Source: Paludibacteraceae bacterium
GTDB taxonomy: Bacteria; Bacteroidota; Bacteroidia; Bacteroidales; Paludibacteraceae
DNA length: 64,000 bases
NCBI GenBank assembly: GCA_024401565.1
Contig: JAKSKU010000006.1
Location: forward strand, 1-64,000
Direction of reading: 5' to 3'
The notes beneath the pieces are model-generated. The model saw nothing but the letters and a program-made list of their open reading frames with translations, did no database searches and was not told the origin of the DNA. Both the position numbers and the translations under genes were made by a program. Below are positions 54,704-62,449 of the stretch, piece after piece; the first letter of the stretch is position 1; every line of letters starts with the position of its first letter.

Positions 54704-54730
54704 GTGACACGTCCGTGCGTCTCTACGTGC
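54704..54730. repeat. GTAGAGACG repeat, copy 6
   Basis: GTGACACGTCCGTGCGTCTC then TACGTGC; on the minus strand it begins GCACGTAGAGACGCACG, as in the copy inside the polyferredoxin gene. Ends 7 nt before the ilvE stop. Confidence 0.65.
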
Positions 54731-54737
54731 AGATGAA

Positions 54738-55760
54738 TTATTCAACGATCATTACCCAACCGTGCTTGTCCTCGATCTCTCCGTACTGGATGCCACGGAT
54801 AGTCTTGTAAAGCTTCTCGCTGATTGGTCCAGGAGTGCCATTCTTAGCGATGACGTAGCTCTTACCGGCATCTGGATCATCAATACGTGAGATAGGGCTG
54901 ATAACGGCAGCTGTACCACATGCTCCAGCCTCTTCCATTGTCTCAAGTTCCTCGATAGGAATTGCTCTCTGCTCAACCTTCAAACCAAGATCACGAGCGA
55001 TCTGCATCAAACTGTTGTTTGTGATAGAAGGAAGGATTGATGTAGACTTTGGAGTGATATATGTATTGTTCTTGATACCGAAGAAGTTAGCAGCACCAGC
55101 CTCGTCGATATACTTCTTCTCCTTAGCGTCAAGGTAGAACTCACATGAGTAACCAAGGTCGTGAGCACTCTTGTTGGCCAAAAGGCTGGCAGCGTAGTTA
55201 CCACCTACCTTGTAGATACCTGTTCCAAGAGGAGCTGAACGGTCGTACTTACGAGTCACAACGTATGGAGTTGTAGCGAAACCACCCTTGAAGTATGGAC
55301 CTACTGGAGTCACGAACATCATACATAGGTATTCAGTAGAAGGGCGAACACCTACCTGTGCGCCGATACCGATAAACAAAGGACGGATATACAATGAAGC
55401 ACCGCTCTCGTAAGGTGGAATGAAACGCTCGTTAAGCTTAACAACCTTCTTCACCATCTCGATGAACTTCTCAGTAGGAAGCTCAGGCATCAAAATACCC
55501 TGGCAAGTGTGCTGAAGACGCTCTGCGTTTGCCTGTGGGCGGAAGACGCGGATCTTACCGTCTTTACATCTGTAAGCCTTCAAACCTTCGAATGCCTCCT
55601 GTCCGTAGTGTAGGCAAGTAGCAGCCATGTGGATGTTCAATGTCTCCTCTGAGCTAACCTCGATCTCGCCCCATTTGCCATCTCTCCAATAGCAACGAAC
55701 ATTATAATCTGTCTTTCTATAGCCAAATCCCAAATTTGACCAATCAAGTGTATCAGCCAT
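54738..55760 (-). CDS. ilvE: Branched-chain amino acid aminotransferase
   Basis: Transaminates branched-chain keto acids; class IV PLP enzyme of 340 residues. Visible: HYGQEAFEGLKAYR at about residue 52, RPQANAERL, the PLP lysine segment YKVGGNYAASLLANKSAHDLGYS-type region and the EAGACGTAAVISPISRI glycine-rich phosphate site. Long (BCAT-2 type) form. Single gene with its own promoter box and terminator. Confidence 0.95.
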   Translation of the reverse strand: MADTLDWSNLGFGYRKTDYNVRCYWRDGKWGEIEVSSEETLNIHMAATCLHYGQEAFEGLKAYRCKDGKIRVFRPQANAERLQHTCQGILMPELPTEKFIEMVKKVVKLNERFIPPYESGASLYIRPLFIGIGAQVGVRPSTEYLCMMFVTPVGPYFKGGFATTPYVVTRKYDRSAPLGTGIYKVGGNYAASLLANKSAHDLGYSCEFYLDAKEKKYIDEAGAANFFGIKNNTYITPKSTSILPSITNNSLMQIARDLGLKVEQRAIPIEELETMEEAGACGTAAVISPISRIDDPDAGKSYVIAKNGTPGPISEKLYKTIRGIQYGEIEDKHGWVMIVE

Positions 55761-55794
55761 AATTTTTCTAATTTATGAATTTCATTACTTTCTA

Positions 55795-55802
55795 CAAAAA
55801 TA
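55795..55802 (-). promoter_or_regulatory. -7 promoter box for ilvE
   Basis: TATTTTTG on the minus strand, 35 nt before the start codon. Confidence 0.5.
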
Positions 55803-55847
55803 ACGACTTTTTTAGAATGGTGTTTTCAAATGGGGGATTTTTTTGGC

Positions 55848-55940
55848 AATTATTGCAAAAGTTGTACCCACAAAATTACTAAAATCTGCAAAAATCGCAC
55901 CCGGAAAACTATCAAAATCTGCAAAAATCGCACCCGGAAA
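55848..55940 (+). repeat. 33-nt tandem repeat A, three units
   Basis: Units begin at 55848 (degenerate), 55881 and 55914; the core is AAAATCTGCAAAAATCGCAC followed by CCGGAAA. Upstream of an ATPase gene. Confidence 0.8.
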
Positions 55941-55980
55941 TAATTATGAGCTTAACTTTTATGGCATATTCGTTGTCGTT

Positions 55981-56103
55981 TACTCTCGCTTTCGTGATGA
56001 TTTGATAGTTTTATACTCTCGTTTTCGTGATGATTCGTTTGTTTTATACTCTCATTTTCGTGATAATAATATATATTTGTACTCTCATTTTCGTGATAAT
56101 TAA
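55981..56103 (+). repeat. 33-nt tandem repeat B, four units
   Basis: Units begin at 55981, 56014, 56047 and 56080, each with TACTCTCRYTTTCGTGATRA. Repeats A and B share the 33-nt period and one open frame (55843-56103) that stops one base before the ATPase ATG. Confidence 0.85.
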
Positions 56104-56104
56104 T

Positions 56105-57451
56105 ATGGAAAGAAAGTTATATAGTAAATTAAAAAATTGGAAATCAACCCAAAATGGCAAATCTGCGATTATGGTTGATGGAGCCAGACGTGTAGGCAAA
56201 AGTTATATAGTAGAAGAGTTTGCTAAAAAAGAGTACAAATCATACATACTTATTGACTTTAACTACGCAGACAAAAGTGTTATAGACATCTTTGAAAGAT
56301 ACCTTACTGATTTGGACACGTTTTTTTCGTATTTGAGTCTGTTTTATAGAAAAACTTTATATGTGCGCGAGTCTGTTATTATTTTTGACGAGGTCCAACT
56401 ATATCCTAAAGCAAGAGCTGCGATAAAATACTTGGTTCAAGATGGACGATATGATTTTATCGAAACAGGATCGTTGGTCAGCATCAATAAAAATGTAAAA
56501 GACATAGTGATTCCTTCTGAAGAATATCATATAGATATGCATCCCATGGATTTCGAGGAGTTTCTGTGGGCCATTGGAGAGAATCAAATGATGGATTTTA
56601 TAAGGAATTGCTTTGCGAAAGGCATGTCTCTTGGTCCACTTCATCAACGAGCAATGGATTATTTCCGTCAATACATGTTGGTAGGAGGAATGCCTCAAGC
56701 TGTTCAGGAATATGTCGACAAAAAGGATTTCGTGTCAGTAGATTTTATCAAACGAAATATTATAAGGCTTTATCGTAACGATATATCAAAGTATGCTACA
56801 GGATTTGAAACCAAAGTGACAAGCATTTTTGATGAAATTCCAGCCCAATTACAAAAACATGAACGAAAATTCAAATTGTCAGACATCTCAGACAAAGCTC
56901 GTTTTAGAGAGTATGAGAGTTCGTTTTTCTGGTTGAACGAGTCAAGAATTGTAAATCTTTGCTTTGGGGCAACAGAGCCTAACGTCGGACTTAGATTAAG
57001 AATGGATGCAAATACATTGAAGTGCTATATGCATGATACAGGTCTTCTTGTGTCGATGGCTTTCGACGAGAATGAAATGGTAAACAACAACTTATATATC
57101 AGATTGTTGATGGACAAATTGGAGACTAATAGTGGAATGTTGGTTGAAAACATTGTGGCTCAAATATTAAAAGCAAACGGACATAAATTGTATTTCTATT
57201 CTCGTAATTCTGATGTAAAGGAGGATCGTATGGAGCTTGATTTTCTAATATTAAAACCAGATGTCTCAAATCGTCATAATATCTCCCCGATAGAAGTCAA
57301 ATCATCCACTCGATTCTCCACAACATCACTCAAAAAATGTATTGCAAAGTATAAGAATTATCTGGGGACTGCGTACGTTGTGTACCCTGGGGATTTCAAG
57401 GTTGAAGATGGAATTACATATATTCCTATGTATATGGCGACGTGTTTGTGA
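56105..57451 (+). CDS. AAA ATPase with DUF4143 (nuclease-fold) C-terminus, copy 2
   Basis: A 448-residue ATPase. Walker A GARRVGKSY at about residue 27, Walker B VIIFDEVQLYP, TGSLVSINKN sensor region, and C-terminal DUF4143 part with MELDFLI ... PIEVKSST, the D-x(n)-ExK nuclease-fold pattern. Cytosolic, role unknown. The longer in-frame start at 56027 would translate repeat sequence (TLIFVII twice) and is unlikely. It is preceded by two 33-nt tandem repeat arrays and has no partner gene. Confidence 0.87.
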   Translation: MERKLYSKLKNWKSTQNGKSAIMVDGARRVGKSYIVEEFAKKEYKSYILIDFNYADKSVIDIFERYLTDLDTFFSYLSLFYRKTLYVRESVIIFDEVQLYPKARAAIKYLVQDGRYDFIETGSLVSINKNVKDIVIPSEEYHIDMHPMDFEEFLWAIGENQMMDFIRNCFAKGMSLGPLHQRAMDYFRQYMLVGGMPQAVQEYVDKKDFVSVDFIKRNIIRLYRNDISKYATGFETKVTSIFDEIPAQLQKHERKFKLSDISDKARFREYESSFFWLNESRIVNLCFGATEPNVGLRLRMDANTLKCYMHDTGLLVSMAFDENEMVNNNLYIRLLMDKLETNSGMLVENIVAQILKANGHKLYFYSRNSDVKEDRMELDFLILKPDVSNRHNISPIEVKSSTRFSTTSLKKCIAKYKNYLGTAYVVYPGDFKVEDGITYIPMYMATCL

Positions 57452-57567
57452 ATTTTCACTACATTTGTGTTTGAAACTAAAACATAGTAGAATGAGATAA
57501 AACAACAATTCGGAATACTACATAATTTCAAGTATAGAGCTTTTGCTCTTATTCTCAGCAAATAAAA

Positions 57568-57666
57568 ACCGCCAATTTTTGTTAGACCTGAAGAATGAGC
57601 AACGAAAGTTCACGTCTAGGGCGTGGACTGTTTCGTGTTTGTCGCAGGTCTAAGGTTCTTGGCGGT
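57568..57666 (+). ncRNA. Candidate structured RNA upstream of an HTH gene
   Basis: A long stacked hairpin can be drawn: ACCGCCAA/TTGGCGGT (57568/57659), TTAGACCTG/CAGGTCTAA (57582/57645), ACGAAA/TTTCGT (57602/57631) and GTTCACG/CGTGGAC (57608/57622, one G-U) closing the loop TCTAGGG. No T tail, so not a terminator. Could be a cis-regulatory leader of the HTH gene 47 nt downstream, or a free RNA. No known family identified. Confidence 0.5.
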
Positions 57667-57712
57667 ACCCATTTGCAGTGACAAACAAATGAAACGGTCG
57701 ATGCCTTTTTTT

Positions 57713-57910
57713 ATGGACATTTTTATAGGAAAACATATACAAGATAAAATGAAAGAACAAGGCAGGAGTGCATCCTGGCTTGCACGTCAACTTTGCTGTG
57801 ACAGAACAAATATTTACAAAATCTACAGAAGAAAGAGCATAGACACAGACGTCCTTCAGAAAATATCAGATCTGCTTGGCTATAATTTCTTTGAACTGTA
57901 CAAAAAATAA
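57713..57910 (+). CDS. Small XRE-like helix-turn-helix protein
   Basis: A 65-residue protein made almost entirely of one HTH domain: GKHIQDKMKEQGRSASWLARQLCCDRTNIYKIYRRKSIDTDVLQKISDLLGYNFFELY. The double cysteine and RTNIYKIY recognition helix resemble a family of tiny DNA-binding proteins common in Bacteroidales. The ATG at 57713 is preferred; the longer frame runs through the candidate structured RNA. Target unknown. Confidence 0.8.
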   Translation: MDIFIGKHIQDKMKEQGRSASWLARQLCCDRTNIYKIYRRKSIDTDVLQKISDLLGYNFFELYKK

Positions 57911-58043
57911 GGCTGTTTAATAATTTGCCTAACCTTTGTAATACCCTTGCTGTCTCCAAATTTTCTACATTATGTAGAATTTTTAGCTATAAATTGAGGA
58001 AATAATGGCAATGTGAAATTTATTGATAATCAGTCAAAATACA

Positions 58044-58051
58044 TATTTTTG
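58044..58051 (+). promoter_or_regulatory. -7 promoter box with a structured leader
   Basis: TATTTTTG, then a 118-nt leader holding a 10-codon open frame (58057-58089) and a hairpin GATACA/TGTATC with inner GTGC/GCAC (58068-58104). Confidence 0.4.
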
Positions 58052-58175
58052 TAGATATGAAAGGTAAGATACATTACGTGCAGAATTGAGCACAATTTTG
58101 TATCTCTTATAGACTTTTTGGATAAAAACCTCCATAAGCCTTAACGGTAAAATTTATTAATCAAAAGTCAAAAGC

Positions 58176-58886
58176 ATGAATAAAAGTTTTGATGCTAAGT
58201 TTTCTGAAATTTCAGAACTTAGATGGATTCCATGGATTGGAGACAATTATGAAAGTGCTTCCTGTAAGATTCTGTTGGTTGGAGAAAGTGTGTATGCAAC
58301 AAGCGAAGATCCAATGGAATCGTATGATGCAATCAATTCTAATCCCGATTATGTGAGAGATAGAAATGTAAGTTGGTGGGCCAATTGTCCAATGGAAAAT
58401 CTTAAATCATTTCCTAAAAACACTATGAACGTTCTTTGTCAAGAAAATTCATTTTTGAACGACGAACAATTCAAAAGTAAGTTTTGGAATGGAGTCGCTT
58501 TCACAGAAGTTGTACAGGAAGCAATGACTGACATCAATCAAAGACCATCCCAAGAACAAAGAAAAGAAGGATTGAAAGCGTTGTTTAAGGTATTGGATAT
58601 TTTGAAACCAAACTTTGTATTGTTTTTAGGTAATGAAAGTTTGAAAGACCAGTTTATGAAAAAAGCTGTCAATGACCTTAATGTTTGTTTTGAAGAATGT
58701 CAATGGAAAGAAAGTGAAAATGTAAAAAGAAATCATTTTCGTGTTTCGTCATATAACCAGCAATATCCACTGATGGCCATACCTCATCCTTCCAGAATAT
58801 TGGTGAACGATAATCTTAAGATGTTGTGGCACAACGAAATAAAGAGGGAATGCCCCGAGATTATAGATTATTTTAATAGTCTATAA
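58176..58886 (+). CDS. Uracil-DNA-glycosylase-superfamily-like protein
   Basis: A 236-residue cytosolic protein. The opening WIPWIGDNYES, then CKILLVGESVY and the late IPHPSRIL resemble motif positions of the uracil-DNA glycosylase superfamily, but the catalytic motifs are not canonical, so activity is uncertain. FVLFLGNESLKDQF supports an alpha/beta fold. Alone, with its own promoter and terminator, in the accessory region. Function of this group is not established. Confidence 0.55.
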   Translation: MNKSFDAKFSEISELRWIPWIGDNYESASCKILLVGESVYATSEDPMESYDAINSNPDYVRDRNVSWWANCPMENLKSFPKNTMNVLCQENSFLNDEQFKSKFWNGVAFTEVVQEAMTDINQRPSQEQRKEGLKALFKVLDILKPNFVLFLGNESLKDQFMKKAVNDLNVCFEECQWKESENVKRNHFRVSSYNQQYPLMAIPHPSRILVNDNLKMLWHNEIKRECPEIIDYFNSL

Positions 58887-58941
58887 ATGAAAAGTGGACA
58901 GCATTCTATTATAAATGTATTTGTCACTTTTTGAGATAATT

Positions 58942-58985
58942 AAAGCCGTTTTAGAGATTTGATTTAATCTCTGAAACGGCTTTTT
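58942..58985 (+). terminator. Terminator of the glycosylase-like gene
   Basis: AAAGCCGTTTTAGAGATT pairs with AATCTCTGAAACGGCTTT (one mismatch), followed by TT. Confidence 0.75.
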
Positions 58986-59036
58986 GAAATTCGCCCCACA
59001 AAACCTTAACCATAAAATCAATAAAATTTTGGAATT

Positions 59037-59366
59037 ATGTGGAACAAAGTAGATATGGTGGGGAAAAACCTTGTTGATAATGGATTCTATAAAGCAGTTG
59101 GGAATCATTATGGATTTATCAATGGAGCAACCGCATGGGTGGCAGTACCAATGTCGATTAAGCAATGGAATGATGTTTGTCTTTGCTTAGTGTCAAGACC
59201 ACATGAGTTTTATTCGAGGATTAATTGGAAAACAAGGACCATTACAGTAAGATACATCTATGGTGATGATATTTACATTGTATTTAAGGTACATCGCCAT
59301 TACATATATGTGATGTCCTTCTCAGAATTGTATGGATTATATCCCTCACTTGTAGACTCAAAATAA
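59037..59366 (+). CDS. Small hypothetical protein
   Basis: A 109-residue open frame rich in aromatic residues (WNKVDMVGKNLVDNGFYKAV, RHYIYVMSFSELYGLY). No signal peptide and no family recognised. It follows a terminator by 52 nt and precedes a repeat region, so it is probably an independent accessory gene; coding status moderately supported by length and composition. Confidence 0.45.
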   Translation: MWNKVDMVGKNLVDNGFYKAVGNHYGFINGATAWVAVPMSIKQWNDVCLCLVSRPHEFYSRINWKTRTITVRYIYGDDIYIVFKVHRHYIYVMSFSELYGLYPSLVDSK

Positions 59367-59434
59367 TGCAATTATATACAAGTTGCCAAACTCGCTTATT
59401 TCCATTCTCTCGCCCTACGGTCCTAAAATACCAT

Positions 59435-59452
59435 CTCCGTAACTCATTTTTT
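59435..59452. repeat. 18-nt direct repeat flanking ATPase 3, left copy
   Basis: CTCCGTAACTCATTTTTT, matching 61263-61280 at 17 of 18 positions in the same orientation. Confidence 0.55.
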
Positions 59453-59513
59453 TAGACCACTTATGGAGGACCTATCTTAAAATATTTCCTCCGTAACCTA
59501 TAAAAAATATGCC

Positions 59514-59578
59514 TTCATAGCGGATTATGATATACTTTATTCCGCTATGAACACTAAAAATATGCTTTCGTAGCGGAA
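59514..59578. repeat. TTCCGCTATGAA hairpin repeats, downstream side of ATPase 3
   Basis: One full hairpin, TTCCGCTATGAA (59540) to TTCGTAGCGGAA (59567), and an orphan right arm TTCATAGCGGA (59514). Period about 53 nt. Confidence 0.8.
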
Positions 59579-59661
59579 TATACGATAAAAATCACCTCTT
59601 TAGAATATCGATTTACTCAATTTTCGCATGTGCCATCACCATCACTATATAATCACAAAAG

Positions 59662-61101
59662 TCATTTCATCAAATCTTCAATCGTTACAACTGATTGGAA
59701 ATTATTTGAATACTCATTTTGTCTGAGTCCAAATGTGGTTATAAGCGTTGTGTGGACATTTAGTTTAGGAAATTTCTCCTCAATTTGCTGTGTTCTCCTT
59801 CTTAATGTTTCATCATACGATTTGTCTACCGTGAATTGGTCCTTGTAGAATTTCATCTCGCAGATATTGACCACATTATCAGCTCTCTCTATCACCATAT
59901 CTATCTGCATTCCAGGATTATTTTCTGATGCTGACACTATATATGCCGATTGTTTCGACGATACACTGCCAATCCCCAGTGCTGATTTTATCTGTTTCGC
60001 ATGATTGAAACAGATCTCTTCAAATGCAATCCCTTTCCATGAGTTGTATTCTGGCTTGTTGATTTTATGTGCCCAATAATCTTCATCTTTCCCTTGATAT
60101 CCTTCCACAAACGTAATCCAAAACCAACAAAATGGATCGGAAAGTTTGTAGTGAACATTCCTCTCAGAGTATCCAAACGGAACATATTTCTCCACAAAAT
60201 CACTCGCAATCAATGCCTTTAACAAATTGCTTAAATCACCATTGTTGGATATTCCGACTTTCTTAGCAATCTCGTCGCGCATGTATCCATAATGCCTTGT
60301 AAATAAGCATTTAATGATTTTTTTGCAAACTGTGTCGTTGATGAATAGCGAACCAAAAAGTCTGTCGAACTCATCTGTTAACTTTGGATTTTTGCAAAAA
60401 AACAATTTGTCAATATTTTGTGCTAACGACAGTGAACGATTGAAATAGTTCATATAATACGGAATGCCACCAAGTGTCATATATGCTTGAATGACATCGT
60501 AATCTGACATTTTTATGGAGTTGGCATTGTAAAACTCCCTGCACTCTCGTAAAGTGAATGGAGAAAGTTTTATTTGGGAAGTCAATCTGTTGTAAAGACC
60601 TCCCTTGTTGTTTATGAGGTTGTCGACAATCCACGACGTTGCAGATCCACACACCACAAACAAAAGATTTCTACGTGATGCTCCCCAACCATTCCAAAAT
60701 GCTTCCAAAGCAGTCACAAATCCAGATCGTGCAGTATCCATCCATGGCAATTCATCAATAAAAACTACTTGTCGTGTGCCATTGTCAAGACGGTCAAGCA
60801 ATTGCTCAAGCATGAAAAATGCCTCAAGCCAATTTTTAGGACATGATTGTCCCTCAAGCCCATACCGTATCAACGAATAATAGAAATTCTGTAGTTGATC
60901 CTTGGTCTTATTAGACTTGCTTTTTTCAATTGGCGACAGTCCTGTGTGCGAGAAAGTCATGACGTCTCTAAAGACCTCCTTAACCAAGAATGTCTTTCCA
61001 ACTCGTCTTCTCCCATAGACAGCTACAAACTCAGATTGCTTGCTGTTGTATAGTTTTTTTAGTTCTTCTATTTCCTGTTTTCTTCCAACTATCTCGCACA
61101 T
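59662..61101 (-). CDS. AAA ATPase with DUF234 (nuclease-fold) C-terminus, copy 3
   Basis: A 479-residue archaeal-type ATPase of the AAA_35/DUF234 group. N-terminal IVGRKQEIEELKKLY, Walker A GRRRVGKTF, Walker B VVFIDELPWMD, sensor VVCGSATSW. A winged-helix-like middle (YGYMRDEIAKKVGISNNGDLSNLL) precedes DUF234, with MQIDMVIERADNVVNICEMKF as the D-x(n)-ExK pattern. Role unknown. The ATG at 61101 (MCEIVGRK) is preferred to 61137. It is enclosed by hairpin repeats on both sides. Confidence 0.87.
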   Translation of the reverse strand: MCEIVGRKQEIEELKKLYNSKQSEFVAVYGRRRVGKTFLVKEVFRDVMTFSHTGLSPIEKSKSNKTKDQLQNFYYSLIRYGLEGQSCPKNWLEAFFMLEQLLDRLDNGTRQVVFIDELPWMDTARSGFVTALEAFWNGWGASRRNLLFVVCGSATSWIVDNLINNKGGLYNRLTSQIKLSPFTLRECREFYNANSIKMSDYDVIQAYMTLGGIPYYMNYFNRSLSLAQNIDKLFFCKNPKLTDEFDRLFGSLFINDTVCKKIIKCLFTRHYGYMRDEIAKKVGISNNGDLSNLLKALIASDFVEKYVPFGYSERNVHYKLSDPFCWFWITFVEGYQGKDEDYWAHKINKPEYNSWKGIAFEEICFNHAKQIKSALGIGSVSSKQSAYIVSASENNPGMQIDMVIERADNVVNICEMKFYKDQFTVDKSYDETLRRRTQQIEEKFPKLNVHTTLITTFGLRQNEYSNNFQSVVTIEDLMK

Positions 61102-61149
61102 AAGCAGTTCTATAAAAATCGTTATGCAAATATGCACATTTTTTTGTTA

Positions 61150-61245
61150 TATTCCGCTACGAACACCTAAAAATATATCTTCATAGCGGATTATGACATA
61201 TGATATTCCGCTATGAATACCTGAAAATAAGTTTTCGTAGCGGAA
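61150..61245. repeat. TTCCGCTATGAA hairpin repeats, upstream side of ATPase 3
   Basis: Two hairpins with 12-nt arms, 61152-61190 and 61206-61245, 54 nt apart; TTCCGCTAYGAA pairs with TTCRTAGCGGAA. Same family and orientation as 59514-59578. Confidence 0.8.
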
Positions 61246-61262
61246 TTTAACTTCGATACCTC

Positions 61263-61280
61263 CTCCGCAACTCATTTTTT
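61263..61280. repeat. 18-nt direct repeat flanking ATPase 3, right copy
   Basis: CTCCGCAACTCATTTTTT; partner of 59435-59452, 1.83 kb apart. Confidence 0.55.
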
Positions 61281-61314
61281 CTCCTTTCGCAACCAAGTTG
61301 CATTTCCTATTCCA

Positions 61315-61322
61315 TACCTTTG
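61315..61322 (+). promoter_or_regulatory. -7 promoter box for the methyltransferase
   Basis: TACCTTTG fits TAnnTTTG; 48 nt before the start codon. Confidence 0.5.
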
Positions 61323-61369
61323 CATCGTAATTAAAAAATAAACAAAAGGATAATCAAAATAATTGGGTT

Positions 61370-61969
61370 ATGATTTGGGATTTGCTTTCACCGTTATACG
61401 ACTTATTTGAAACTGCCTACAATGGCAAGTGTTTCAAGGGTATTGCAGAAGAGATTAAGAATCACGTGGATAAGGACGACGTTGTGCTTGAATGTGCCTG
61501 TGGCACTGGCCTGCTGACTCTGCCTATGGCTCAGAAGTGTAAGGAACTTATCGCTACTGACTATTCCGACGGTATGCTAAAGCAGACTCAGAAGAAGATT
61601 GGCGGATATTCCAATACGAAGATTCAAAAGGCAAGTATTCTGGATATTCCTTTTGAGGATAACCGTTTCGACGTTGTGGTTGCTGCCAATGTGATCCATC
61701 TACTTGACGATCCTGGTAAGGCTCTTGCGGAGATGAAAAGGGTGTGTAAACCTGGTGGTAAACTTATCATCCCTACTTACGTAAATAAGGAGAGCAAGAA
61801 TTCGATGGTGGCAGCCAAACTGCTTTCTATGCTTGGTGTGGACTTCAAACGCCAATTCAGTTTGGATTCATACAAGGAGTTTTTCGCTAATCATAATGTT
61901 GAGGTGAAGGAGTATCACGTCGTGGAGGGAAGAATGCCGTGTGCGTTTGCGATAATAGTAGCCCCCTAA
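61370..61969 (+). CDS. Class I SAM-dependent methyltransferase (UbiE-like)
   Basis: A 199-residue methyltransferase. Motif I is VVLECACGTGLLTLPMA, then ATDYSDGMLKQTQKK and VVAANVIHLLDDPGKALAEM (post motif II/III) and KPGGKLIIPTY. Substrate unknown; many such enzymes act on lipids, quinones or metalloids. The last codons (GTA GCC CCC TAA) are repeat sequence, so the C-terminus may have been trimmed or altered by repeat insertion. Confidence 0.85.
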   Translation: MIWDLLSPLYDLFETAYNGKCFKGIAEEIKNHVDKDDVVLECACGTGLLTLPMAQKCKELIATDYSDGMLKQTQKKIGGYSNTKIQKASILDIPFEDNRFDVVVAANVIHLLDDPGKALAEMKRVCKPGGKLIIPTYVNKESKNSMVAAKLLSMLGVDFKRQFSLDSYKEFFANHNVEVKEYHVVEGRMPCAFAIIVAP

Positions 61970-62011
61970 AGGGGGAACTGCAGCCCCCTAACCCCCTGAA
62001 GGGGGAATTTG
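61959..62011. repeat. G/C-rich CCCCCTGAAGGGGG repeats, left of DUF559
   Basis: GCCCCCTAAAGGGGGAACTG and CAGCCCCCTAACCCCCTGAA then GGGGGAATTTG. The first unit provides the methyltransferase stop codon. Inverted relative to 62480-62540. Confidence 0.85.
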
Positions 62012-62042
62012 TACTATGCTATTATTTTGTTAAATTTGCAAT

Positions 62043-62408
62043 ATGAATAGTGCAGATCCAGCTTATTACGAAGAATTAAAATTACGTGCAAAACACAATC
62101 GCAATAATCCGACAGAAGCAGAATCCTATTTATGGGAAATGCTTCGTGGCAAAAAAATGGAAGGTTATAAATTCCGTCGTCAACACATTATAGGTAAATA
62201 CATCGCAGATTTCATTTGTTTAAGCAATTCGTTAATTATTGAAGTCGATGGTGGTTATCATGACACCCAAGAACAACAACATGATGATGCTGTTCGTACT
62301 GCGTTTCTTGAAGAACAAGGGTATAAAGTCATAAGATTCAAGAATGAGGAAATTATTGCAAACACCGACGTCGTACTCAAAGAGATAAAAGCAAATCTAC
62401 TCAAATAA
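62043..62408 (+). CDS. DUF559 endonuclease-fold protein
   Basis: A 121-residue protein of the DUF559 family, related to very-short-patch-repair (Vsr) endonucleases. Seen: AKHNRNNPTEAESYLWEMLRGKKMEGYKFRRQHIIGKYIADFIC, the core LIIEVDGGYHDTQEQQHDD and YKVIRFKNEEI. The D/E-x-x-D and EVDG residues fit a PD-(D/E)XK active site. Function unknown. A TAAATTTG box (62031-62038) ends only 4 nt before the ATG, so the mRNA may be leaderless. The gene sits between inverted G/C-rich repeats. Confidence 0.87.
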   Translation: MNSADPAYYEELKLRAKHNRNNPTEAESYLWEMLRGKKMEGYKFRRQHIIGKYIADFICLSNSLIIEVDGGYHDTQEQQHDDAVRTAFLEEQGYKVIRFKNEEIIANTDVVLKEIKANLLK

Positions 62409-62414
62409 TTTTTC

Positions 62415-62422
62415 TATTTTTG
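62415..62422 (+). promoter_or_regulatory. -7 promoter box for nhaC
   Basis: TATTTTTG directly after the DUF559 stop codon, 28 nt before the nhaC ATG. Confidence 0.55.
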
Positions 62423-62449
62423 TATAGAAATTCAATTATCTAATACAAA

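Noticed and set aside
55848..56103. CRISPR array
   Set aside because: The 33-nt units are contiguous tandem repeats with no unique spacers, two unrelated unit types are involved, and no cas genes are present.
55843..56103. Independent 86-residue protein gene
   Set aside because: It starts at TTG, and its sequence is wholly repeat-derived. Reported as a repeat-borne open frame and not as a gene.
57963..57979. TTCTACAT-T-ATGTAGAA palindrome as operator of the HTH protein
   Set aside because: A good 17-nt palindrome, but it lies downstream of the HTH gene and appears once only; not enough to call.
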